Origin: Dehalococcoidia bacterium UBA6808 | GTDB lineage: Bacteria; Chloroflexota; Dehalococcoidia; GIF9; UBA5629 | DNA length: 11,617 nucleotides | Direction of reading: 5' to 3' | Assembly: GCA_002452695.1 (NCBI GenBank) | Contig: DKFA01000022.1 | Span: 1 to 11,617, forward strand | In this document: positions 1 through 5,782 of the stretch, one piece after another | Position numbering within the stretch: position 1 is the first letter of the stretch | How the letters are laid out: each line of letters opens with the position of its first letter | The notes under the pieces: generated by a model | The model's database searches: none | What the model saw: only the letters and a program-made list of their open reading frames with translations | What the model was told of the DNA's origin: nothing | Made by a program: the position numbers and the translations under genes

Positions 1-74
1 CCATCTGCTCCGAGCAGGAGCCTGAGCTGAAGGACTACGGTAATCACAAGGTGGCCTGCTGGCTCTACAAGTAG
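1..74 (+). CDS. Oligopeptide/dipeptide ABC transporter ATP-binding protein, C-terminal end only
   Basis: Only the last 23 codons and the TAG stop (72-74) are in the window; the first complete codon is at 3. They read as a Cys-containing stretch, a Pro-Glu-Leu, then Gly-Asn-His-Lys-Val-Ala-Cys-Trp-Leu-Tyr-Lys. This is the typical end of the OppD/DppD/OppF family, where a conserved Cys/Pro region is followed by 'G-H-x-V-A-C-x-L-Y'. In that family this tail follows the ABC ATPase domain and contributes to a cysteine-rich, often Fe-S-binding, C-terminal extension. The protein would power peptide import from the cytoplasmic face. The next gene, a secreted hydrolase of the S15 peptidase family, begins 24 nt downstream and may share the transcript. 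The call rests on a short tail, so OppD versus OppF cannot be decided. Confidence 0.75.
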   Translation, partial: ICSEQEPELKDYGNHKVACWLYK

Positions 75-98
75 CTGATTATATTGAGGTGAGATAAG

Positions 99-1889
99 AT
101 GAAGCATTTGCTGCAATATAAGCCGGTTACTATACTGGTTATCCTGGCAATATTATCCATAGCACTCTTGGCCTGCACAGCCCCGGCAGCGCCGCAGATG
201 ACGCCGGCTGCGAACCCCGCGCCGGTGTCAGCGGCTATTGACGCCAACTTCGGGCTGAAGGCAATATCATCAAAGAATGGTATCCAGCTTGTTCCGATAG
301 AGATACCTGTCTCCGATGGCAAGAAGCTTGCCGCAGATATCTATATACCAGAGAAAGGCGGACCATTTCCCGCGATTTTAATCCAGACCCCTTACAACAA
401 GGACCTTTTCCGGCCGGTTTTTCCCTATGAGCTGGCTGGCCAGAAAATACCGGAAGGCGCGGTAACAGTGCTTGGGCAAGCCGCCGGTGGCTCCGGCAGC
501 TTTATTCACAGCACCGATTTTGTAATAGTCGTGACGGACTGGAGGGGAAGGTTTGGTTCCAAAGCTGCGGCGACCGGTCCAGCTTTGGGAGGTGGGGCAG
601 ACGAACTGCGTAGGCAGGACGGGTATGATACTGTAGAGTGGGTTGCCAAACAACCCTGGTGCAACGGTAAAGTGGGTACCTGGGGGTCGTCGGCCCTGGG
701 CCAGATACAGTGGGAGACAGCCGCAAAAAGACCCCCTCACCTTGTATGTATGGAGCCGCGCGTCTCAGACTATGCGCAGAACTACAGCAAATATTATTTC
801 GGGGGCGTAATCCGCAAGGAATATATGGACGGGCTGGCTGCCGCCGGCTGGGGAGCGCTGGCCGCTATCGTCAGGGCTCATCCCACCGATGACGGTTTTT
901 ATGACGGCAAGGATACTGCCGACCCAAAGGAAATTAAAGTACCTATGCTGGTAATCGGGGGTTGGTGGGACATACACGATACTCCCAAGATATATAATTC
1001 AGTGCTGTCACTGGTTGACAGTGAAACGGCGAAAAACATGAGGATGCTGATCTGCCCGGCCAGTCATTCCAACATAGCCAAGGACGTGCCGGAGGGTGAG
1101 CTTGAATTCCCCGGTGCGGGCGCTTTTACCAGGGATGAGCAGAAGAAGTTCTTTGATTACTGGTTGAGAAGTGTGGACAATGGTTTCTCTACTGCCGCAC
1201 CCATTACCTACTATCAGATGGGCAGCAACGAATGGCGCACAGCGACACAATGGCCGCCAGCCGGGATGAAGGAAACCAGCTATTACCTCAATGACGGCGG
1301 TAAGCTGACGGCCGCAGCGGCGCCGCAGGGGGTTGCTCCCAGACAATTCATTTTCAATCCCAACCGGCCCGTGCCTACGGACGGCGGCAATACATTTAAA
1401 CCTGGCATAGCCCAGGGGCCGATTGATCAGAACAAGATCGTGGAGCGGCACACTGATGTGCTGATCTTCACCAGTGATGTGCTGAGCGAGGATGTTGCCA
1501 TTGCCGGTGATATATCGGCTACGCTGTATGTTTCCAGTGATGCCGTAGATACAGATGTTGCCATCCGCGTGACCGATGTCTATCCGGACGGGCGTTCGAT
1601 GCTGGTGCGGGACGGCATCCAGCGGCTCAGCCATCTGGAAGGCGATAAGACGGAGAAATTCATAACGCCCGGCGCGGTTTATCCGGTCACTGTAAAAACC
1701 TACTCGGTCGGGCAGACCTTTGTTAAAGGACATCGCATCAGGTTGATTATATCAGCCAGCAACTATCCGCGCTTCGATGTGAATAACGGCCAGGAGGACA
1801 GGAGCAAGGCGCCGATCAAAATCACCAACACGCTGTATTTCGATGCCGAGCATCCGTCCGCGCTGGTCCTGCCGGTTTTGCCGAAATAG
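99..1889 (+). CDS. CocE/NonD-family (peptidase S15) lipoprotein hydrolase
   Basis: A 596-residue extracytoplasmic alpha/beta hydrolase, probably an acyl esterase or X-Pro-type peptidase. The N-terminus is a lipoprotein signal: hydrophobic core at residues 10-24, then lipobox Leu-Leu-Ala-Cys26, followed by an Ala/Pro-rich linker to about residue 48. The hydrolase core spans about 60-330. The family's D-x-R-G motif is at Asp147-Gly150. The nucleophile elbow Gly196-Ser-Ser198-Ala-Leu-Gly201 fits GxSxxG, but has Ala where CocE usually has Tyr after the serine. The likely acid is Asp291 (in Gly-Gly-Trp-Trp-Asp) and the likely base His323. Residues about 450-590 form the jelly-roll C-terminal domain of this family. 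The start is supported by GAGGTGA at 86-92, six bases before ATG. It follows the peptide-transporter ATPase closely, which fits a role in breaking down peptides or amides outside the cell for import. The substrate cannot be read from sequence. Confidence 0.88.
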   Translation: MKHLLQYKPVTILVILAILSIALLACTAPAAPQMTPAANPAPVSAAIDANFGLKAISSKNGIQLVPIEIPVSDGKKLAADIYIPEKGGPFPAILIQTPYNKDLFRPVFPYELAGQKIPEGAVTVLGQAAGGSGSFIHSTDFVIVVTDWRGRFGSKAAATGPALGGGADELRRQDGYDTVEWVAKQPWCNGKVGTWGSSALGQIQWETAAKRPPHLVCMEPRVSDYAQNYSKYYFGGVIRKEYMDGLAAAGWGALAAIVRAHPTDDGFYDGKDTADPKEIKVPMLVIGGWWDIHDTPKIYNSVLSLVDSETAKNMRMLICPASHSNIAKDVPEGELEFPGAGAFTRDEQKKFFDYWLRSVDNGFSTAAPITYYQMGSNEWRTATQWPPAGMKETSYYLNDGGKLTAAAAPQGVAPRQFIFNPNRPVPTDGGNTFKPGIAQGPIDQNKIVERHTDVLIFTSDVLSEDVAIAGDISATLYVSSDAVDTDVAIRVTDVYPDGRSMLVRDGIQRLSHLEGDKTEKFITPGAVYPVTVKTYSVGQTFVKGHRIRLIISASNYPRFDVNNGQEDRSKAPIKITNTLYFDAEHPSALVLPVLPK

Positions 1890-1910
1890 CGGTCTTACCG
1901 GGTTAATCAA

Positions 1911-1944
1911 GCTGAAGCAGTTCAGCTGAACTGCTTCAGCTTTT
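1911..1944 (+). terminator. Rho-independent terminator after the CocE-like gene
   Basis: Perfect 13-bp inverted repeat: GCTGAAGCAGTTC (1911-1923), loop AGCT, GAACTGCTTCAGC (1928-1940), then TTTT (1941-1944). It lies 21 nt after the CocE-like stop. The last codons and stop (1922-1924) of the minus-strand hydrolase remnant lie inside the hairpin, so it may once have served both convergent genes. The minus-strand tail (TTGATTAA) is only weakly T-rich. Confidence 0.85.
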
Positions 1945-2218
1945 CTACGATTGCTCCAATGACATGGTCCGGCACTTCGTTGAAGATCAGGTGATAGCGC
2001 TCATCGAAGGTCAGCATCTCCTTATGGGGCGCCCTGATCAGATCGTATACCTGGCGGTAATAGCTGTAGCGGAAGGGCGGATCACCTTTTGATGCTATGA
2101 CCACCACAGGGCATTTGATGCTGCCGCCCTTGATCTTGCTCAGATCAGAATTGAAAAGCGAAGAAATAAACTTGAGATGGTATTCGGTGAAGCCGATGGG
2201 GTCTGTAAAAATCGTCTT
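1922..2218 (-). pseudogene. Alpha/beta hydrolase, 5'-truncated remnant
   Basis: The minus-strand frame is open from 2218 to the TGA at 1922-1924 and gives 98 residues. An in-frame TAA lies immediately upstream at 2219-2221. The peptide reads as the C-terminal third of an alpha/beta hydrolase. It has a beta strand Cys-Pro-Val-Val-Val-Ile, then Ser-Lys-Gly-Asp, the usual setting of the catalytic acid, and Arg-Tyr-His-Leu-Ile-Phe-Asn-Glu, the usual setting of the catalytic histidine. The nucleophile serine and the N-terminal two thirds are absent. A GTG at 2107 could nominally start a 61-residue ORF, but the hydrolase-like sequence continues upstream of it, so this is not the native start. The coding part still looks intact, suggesting recent loss. 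The break coincides with that of the plus-strand remnant next to it. Confidence 0.75.
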
Positions 2219-2466
2219 TTACTTTGTCTGAGATGACTGTTGCTATGCCCGAGGGTTTAAAGAAGCTGGTGGCTGGGGAAGTGGACCTGTGGCTGGGATC
2301 TAAAGAGATGCTGGAGATGGCGGCCAGGAAATACAGCATCAATCCTGATGATGTTGAACCCGTGGTGTTTGTACACAGGCTTGACCTGTATATGGCATTT
2401 AACAAGAGCATCCCATTGGCCACTGTAGATGCATGGCAGGAAGCGCTGGATTCCCTGAAGAAATAG
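2209..2466 (+). pseudogene. Family 3 extracellular solute-binding protein, 5'-truncated remnant
   Basis: The plus-strand frame is open from just after TAA 2206-2208 to TAG 2464-2466. A TTG at 2224 is the first possible start but has no ribosome-binding site. The 85 residues resemble the C-terminal lobe of ABC-transporter substrate-binding proteins (SBP_bac_3 type). A Leu-x-Ala-Gly-Glu-Val-Asp-Leu segment is followed by a Pro-Val-Val-Phe-Val strand and then Leu-Tyr-Met-Ala-Phe-Asn-Lys-Ser, which matches the family's 'a-f-n-K-s-x-P' turn. Then comes an amphipathic helix ending Trp-Gln-Glu-Ala-Leu-Asp-Ser-Leu-Lys-Lys. Family members usually continue with Asp-Gly-Thr and a final helix. Here the stop comes first, but the +1 frame at 2465-2503 reads Thr-Asp-Ala-Ile-Leu-Ala-Ala-Ile-Ile, hinting at a 3' frameshift as well. 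No signal peptide or N-terminal lobe remains. Confidence 0.7.
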
Positions 2467-2527
2467 CCTGCTGACAGATGCGATACTGGCAGCTATAATC
2501 TGGCGGCGGGCTTTAAGAACGAATAAG

Positions 2528-4153
2528 TCAATTGGCGCCGGGCGCTGTGCGGCCGTCCGCTGCCATATCTGCCCGGTACCTGTTGAAGCCGTTGCGGCCG
2601 TTTTGCTTGACAAAGTACATGGCTATATCGCTGCATTTGATCAGGTCATTTAATGCCAGGGCGTCTTCAGGGTAGACTGCAATGCCTATACTGATGGTCA
2701 CATAGCGCGAGTCGCCATTGCATGCAAAAGGTCGAGCTATGCTCTCCATAATACGTTGTACCACAGTATTGGCAGTTTGTTCTGAAGCTATTTCCGGCAG
2801 CAATATGAGAAACTCATCACCGCCCAGCCTGCATACCGTGTCGATCTTGCGCACTGCGCTCGAGAGACGAACAGCCATATCCTGTAAGACCTGGTCACCG
2901 GCATCGTGGCCATAAGAATCGTTGATATCCTTGAATTTATCGATATCCATGGACAGCAGGGCCAGTTGCCTCTTATAGCGGCCGGCTTCCTCGAGGGCGA
3001 GTTCGGCTCGGTCGTTAAACAGCTCCCTGTTGGGCAAACCGGTCAGCGGATCATAGTAAGCAATCTGTTTAACAGCATCCTCCATCAGCTTGCGTTCGGT
3101 GAAATCGTGAAAGATGAGGATATGCCCGCCGGGATGTTTATATTTCACTTTCAGCGGCGATACCGTCACAGTGAAGTAATGAGCCTTCTGCTGAATTTCC
3201 AGCGCAACTTCGGCCTTATACTCGGTTTTTTCATTCTGACTGTGGTCCCGGTAAAGCTGTTTACTGATTGTCTCGGGCAAAGGTTTGCCCAGCATCTCCT
3301 GGGCTGTCATTCCGGCAATCTCCTGCATGGCCGCGTTGAAATCCACCATGCGTTGCCTGTCATCCATGACGAGGAAGCCTTCCTGCATCAGTTCGATAGC
3401 CGACTCACGCGCCACAGGCAGGATATCCATGAAATGGTGCCTTGTGATGGCCAGTGTGAGGCAGACGCCGCTGACGGCAAAAGCAGCAGGTGTAAAGTCG
3501 GCGTGGGGGATGGGTAATACATTTGAAATATAGGCTACGTTGGCAATGACGGGTACTGCTGCCCCTATTATTACATATATAACCTGGTCAACTAGCAGCC
3601 TGGGAGGCTTGAAAAGCCTGGCAGCCAGAAGAAGCAGTGCGATGATAAGCAGGATATAGTCATAAGCGGTCATTATCCAGAACCATGCTCCGTATTCTTT
3701 TCGCACCAGCAGAAAGGGACTGTCGCCTACAAGGTGTATGTTATAGTACATCAGGCTATGAAAATCCTTGGTCCATTGCAGGATGATGGTAATTGCAGGT
3801 ATGACCAGGAGCACTGCCAGACGGGCCGGGGTTATCCACGCATCCTGCCTGGTGTACTGTGCTGCAAAAAGCAGCAGCATGAGCGGCAGCGTTACGATGC
3901 CGATATAGCTGATATTCCAGGTAAAAAGCTTGACGTCCAGAGCATTGCTGGTATATTCGAATATATAACCGAATGACCAGAAAACGATCGCTGCCAGGAC
4001 GCCCATCAGGGGGATGGCACCGGCGATATTTCGCCTTTGCCAGAGATAGCTGATAAAAAATAACGATATCGCCAGGCTGACAGTCAGCGCAGCGATATAG
4101 CTGATAAAGGTAAAATTATAGACAGGAAGCCCTGTTATGTCTATCTGTTCCAT
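2528..4153 (-). CDS. Membrane-bound 7TM-PAS-GGDEF diguanylate cyclase
   Basis: A 541-residue protein predicted to make cyclic di-GMP from two GTP at the inner face of the membrane. Residues 1-240 hold about seven hydrophobic segments (near 15-37, 46-66, 78-99, 110-126, 155-178, 188-210 and 220-237), the layout of the N-terminal 7TM sensor found in many histidine kinases (HisKA_7TM). A PAS domain follows at about 248-355, ending in Asp-Phe-Thr-Glu-Arg. The GGDEF domain runs from about 360 to 526, with Asp-Pro-Leu-Thr-Gly at 368-372, metal-binding Asp403 in Met-Asp-Ile-Asp, and an intact GGDEF at 444-448. An RxxD inhibitory site (Arg435-Asp438) sits exactly five residues before GGDEF, so product inhibition is expected. 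No EAL domain is present. No Shine-Dalgarno site precedes the ATG; instead a near-consensus promoter abuts it. The signal sensed is unknown. The gene is divergent from the sigma-factor operon. Confidence 0.93.
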   Translation of the reverse strand: MEQIDITGLPVYNFTFISYIAALTVSLAISLFFISYLWQRRNIAGAIPLMGVLAAIVFWSFGYIFEYTSNALDVKLFTWNISYIGIVTLPLMLLLFAAQYTRQDAWITPARLAVLLVIPAITIILQWTKDFHSLMYYNIHLVGDSPFLLVRKEYGAWFWIMTAYDYILLIIALLLLAARLFKPPRLLVDQVIYVIIGAAVPVIANVAYISNVLPIPHADFTPAAFAVSGVCLTLAITRHHFMDILPVARESAIELMQEGFLVMDDRQRMVDFNAAMQEIAGMTAQEMLGKPLPETISKQLYRDHSQNEKTEYKAEVALEIQQKAHYFTVTVSPLKVKYKHPGGHILIFHDFTERKLMEDAVKQIAYYDPLTGLPNRELFNDRAELALEEAGRYKRQLALLSMDIDKFKDINDSYGHDAGDQVLQDMAVRLSSAVRKIDTVCRLGGDEFLILLPEIASEQTANTVVQRIMESIARPFACNGDSRYVTISIGIAVYPEDALALNDLIKCSDIAMYFVKQNGRNGFNRYRADMAADGRTAPGAN

Positions 4154-4189
4154 GCTACTACTATATGTTCGGTCGTAATGTCATGTCAA
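4154..4189 (-). promoter_or_regulatory. Sigma-70-type promoter of the GGDEF gene, predicted leaderless
   Basis: On the minus strand, a perfect -35 TTGACA (4189-4184), an 18-nt spacer and -10 TATAGT (4165-4160) are followed by only six bases before the ATG (4153). A start seven bases after the -10 falls on the A of the ATG. The lack of any Shine-Dalgarno sequence agrees with a leaderless message. Confidence 0.72.
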
Positions 4190-4240
4190 TCTTCGTTAAT
4201 AATAACTATAGCATATGAAGAAAGTTATCTATTCTTCATT

Positions 4241-4266
4241 GCAACCTTTTTGCAACGGTTGCGTTA
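4241..4266 (+). promoter_or_regulatory. Candidate ECF-type promoter/operator of the sigma-factor operon
   Basis: GCAAC (4241-4245), 16 nt, CGTTA (4262-4266) has the -35 'AAC' / 16-nt / -10 'CGT' geometry known for ECF sigma factors such as Bacillus SigW. The expected start near 4273 leaves a leader of about 29 nt. The same pattern recurs before the third gene of this region (4882-4907). The site also contains inverted repeats (GCAACC 4241-4246 with GGTTGC 4257-4262; GCAAC-G-GTTGC 4252-4262) that could bind a regulator. A competing housekeeping reading overlaps it: TTGCGT (4259-4264), 17 nt, TATAAG (4282-4287). Confidence 0.4.
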
Positions 4267-4301
4267 TTTTTTCAACTGGGTTATAAGTAAGATAGCGAAA
4301 G

Positions 4302-4880
4302 ATGAAAGTTGCAACTCATATGCCTCCGGAAGAGTTGAAGTCCGAGGAAGAGCTGGTCAAACGCGCCCAGCATGACCGGCAGGCCTTCGGTGAGCTTTAC
4401 GAGATCTACTATCAGCGTATCTTTAATTTCGTTTTGAAACGCACTGCCAATGTGCAGCTATCGCTGGATATCACATCGGTCACCTTTCTCAAGGCGCTGA
4501 ATCAGATCAAGAAGTACCGCTGGCGCGATGTCCCCTTCGGGGCCTGGTTATACCGCATAGCCAGCAACGAGGTCAATGACCATTACCGCCGGCAGGATGG
4601 CAGGATGGCCAGCATCGAGCAGATAGCGGAACTGGCTGACACCGCCGATTACACCGATGAGATCAGTGAAGCCGAGGAGGAACTGGACCGCCACCAGGAG
4701 TTTCTCATGCTGCACAGAAAGATCGCCGAGTTGCCCGAGATGTACCAGGAAGTGATCACACTTAAATTTTTCGAGAAGAAAAAAATACGCGAAATGGTGA
4801 AGATACTGGGCAAAAAAGAAGGTACGATCAAGTCATTGCTGCACCGCGGACTGGAAAAACTGAGGGAAAAAATGTCATGA
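4302..4880 (+). CDS. ECF-type RNA polymerase sigma factor (sigma-70 family)
   Basis: A 192-residue sigma factor with only regions 2 and 4. Region 2 spans about 28-98 and includes Phe-Gly-Glu-Leu-Tyr, the Asp56-Ile-Thr-Ser-Val-Thr-Phe core-binding helix and Phe-Gly-Ala-Trp-Leu-Tyr-Arg-Ile-Ala-x-Asn, followed by a basic His-Tyr-Arg-Arg. An acidic linker covers about 105-130. Region 4 (about 137-190) starts Leu-Pro-Glu-Met-Tyr and contains the helix-turn-helix ending Gly-Thr-Ile-Lys-Ser-Leu-Leu-His-Arg-Gly, which would contact the -35 element. It would direct transcription of a stress or envelope regulon. ATG 4302 is chosen because it gives full family length; ATG 4320 would shorten it by six residues. 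Neither has a strong ribosome-binding site (weak GCGAAAG just before 4302). The membrane-protein gene begins 49 nt downstream and is its probable regulator. Confidence 0.9.
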   Translation: MKVATHMPPEELKSEEELVKRAQHDRQAFGELYEIYYQRIFNFVLKRTANVQLSLDITSVTFLKALNQIKKYRWRDVPFGAWLYRIASNEVNDHYRRQDGRMASIEQIAELADTADYTDEISEAEEELDRHQEFLMLHRKIAELPEMYQEVITLKFFEKKKIREMVKILGKKEGTIKSLLHRGLEKLREKMS

Positions 4881-4881
4881 C

Positions 4882-4907
4882 GCAACTTTTTATCAGTCCG
4901 CGCATTA
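4882..4907 (+). promoter_or_regulatory. Second copy of the candidate ECF promoter motif
   Basis: GCAAC (4882-4886), 16 nt, CATTA (4903-4907) lies in the 49-bp gap after the sigma gene. It matches the upstream site as GCAACY-N14-GCRTTA, and both copies have a T run just after the GCAAC. A start near 4914 would give a leader of about 16 nt to the ATG at 4930. The -10 here reads CAT rather than CGT, so it may be weaker. An overlapping TATACT (4906-4911) lacks a good -35. Confidence 0.33.
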
Positions 4908-4929
4908 TACTAATAGAGCCGTTACTGTT

Positions 4930-5745
4930 ATGAAGAAAGAAGATCTGATCAGAAGACTGGAAAGGGTCGAACTGCCTGAGATGCAGATAACAGGTCACAG
5001 GCAGAGGCTCAAACAGATCTTGCTGCAAGAGTCTGCGCCCCACTACCTCACAGAGAAAAAGCCTTTTACCAGCAGTATAGGGGGATGGTTTGGCGTTTTG
5101 CTGGACTGGCTCAAAGGACCGGCCTGGCAGCGTGCGCTGGCCAGCGCCCTCAGTGTGATTCTACTGGGCGCCATACTTGTCGGGGTTTTCTATACTGCTA
5201 CACCGTCGCCGTCGGTCATTGCTGCCGATGTGGTCAAAAAAGACCCGATTATACAACAGAAGCTGTGCGGCACTGGTGAAATCGTCGTTGTTCAGGTGGA
5301 TGTGCATGACCAAATAGCGCGTGTAGTCTGCGGCCGCGGCATGGGTGATTTTATCGAGGCTGATGTTGATATCAGCAGCCGGACGGTCGTCACGACCAGG
5401 CGGTTCGAAGGGCTGTTTATGGCTGAGCTGGCGCCTGAAGCAAACGAAAACGCCCTAAATATCGCTCTGCTCGATACAAGGGTCAAGCCGCTGCTGGCCC
5501 AAGGCGCCACTGTGGGGCGTGTATTCCCTGTATTCTCCGGGATTTCCAGCATAGCAATTTCGAATAACAACATAGTCAAGGTTACCCCGGCTGCGTACCA
5601 CGCCGTCGTACCGCTGTATATGGAGGGCAAGGTATGGCTGGTGGATGTGGACCTGGAGGCGAAAAAAATTGCCCGCATTATCGAGCCTCAGATTATGTTC
5701 ATGCCGTTTTTCAGGCAAATACAAACGCCAGTTGCCAATATTTAA
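4930..5745 (+). CDS. Single-pass membrane protein, putative anti-sigma factor
   Basis: A 271-residue protein of no family I can name with certainty. Residues 1-65 are charged and cytoplasmic, with an N-terminal helix and a Leu-Pro-Glu-Met...His-Arg-Gln-Arg-Leu-Lys segment (15-28). One hydrophobic helix spans about 70-88. The remaining 180 residues, outside the cell, look beta-rich. They contain two cysteines, Cys113 and Cys134, each followed by Gly, the only cysteines in the protein. No zinc-binding HxxxCxxC anti-sigma motif is present. The anti-sigma call is inferred from position, directly after an ECF sigma gene and before an HtrA protease, and from the topology of small cytoplasmic domain, one membrane helix and large outer domain, as in RseA/RsiW-type regulators. 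ATG 4930 has no clear Shine-Dalgarno site. It could instead be an unrelated envelope protein. Confidence 0.6.
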   Translation: MKKEDLIRRLERVELPEMQITGHRQRLKQILLQESAPHYLTEKKPFTSSIGGWFGVLLDWLKGPAWQRALASALSVILLGAILVGVFYTATPSPSVIAADVVKKDPIIQQKLCGTGEIVVVQVDVHDQIARVVCGRGMGDFIEADVDISSRTVVTTRRFEGLFMAELAPEANENALNIALLDTRVKPLLAQGATVGRVFPVFSGISSIAISNNNIVKVTPAAYHAVVPLYMEGKVWLVDVDLEAKKIARIIEPQIMFMPFFRQIQTPVANI

Positions 5746-5770
5746 CTGTTTGGAGAAGTAAACTCTATTG

Positions 5771-5776
5771 AGGAGG
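5771..5776 (+). promoter_or_regulatory. Shine-Dalgarno site fixing the HtrA start
   Basis: AGGAGG lies six bases before ATG 5783. The frame is open back to a TTG at 5768, but that start would put this perfect ribosome-binding site inside the gene, so ATG 5783 is preferred. Confidence 0.85.
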
Positions 5777-5782
5777 ATATCT

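Noticed and set aside
1008..1733. Long minus-strand ORF (241 codons) opposite the CocE-like gene
   Set aside because: It lies wholly antisense to a gene with clear catalytic motifs, and its translation is rich in His/Arg with no domain pattern.
2906..3517. Plus-strand ORF of 203 codons opposite the GGDEF gene
   Set aside because: Antisense shadow of the PAS and GGDEF coding region; no ribosome-binding site or recognisable fold.
5768..5782. TTG start for HtrA at 5768
   Set aside because: It would translate the AGGAGG ribosome-binding site itself; ATG 5783 has ideal spacing and gives a normal lipoprotein signal.
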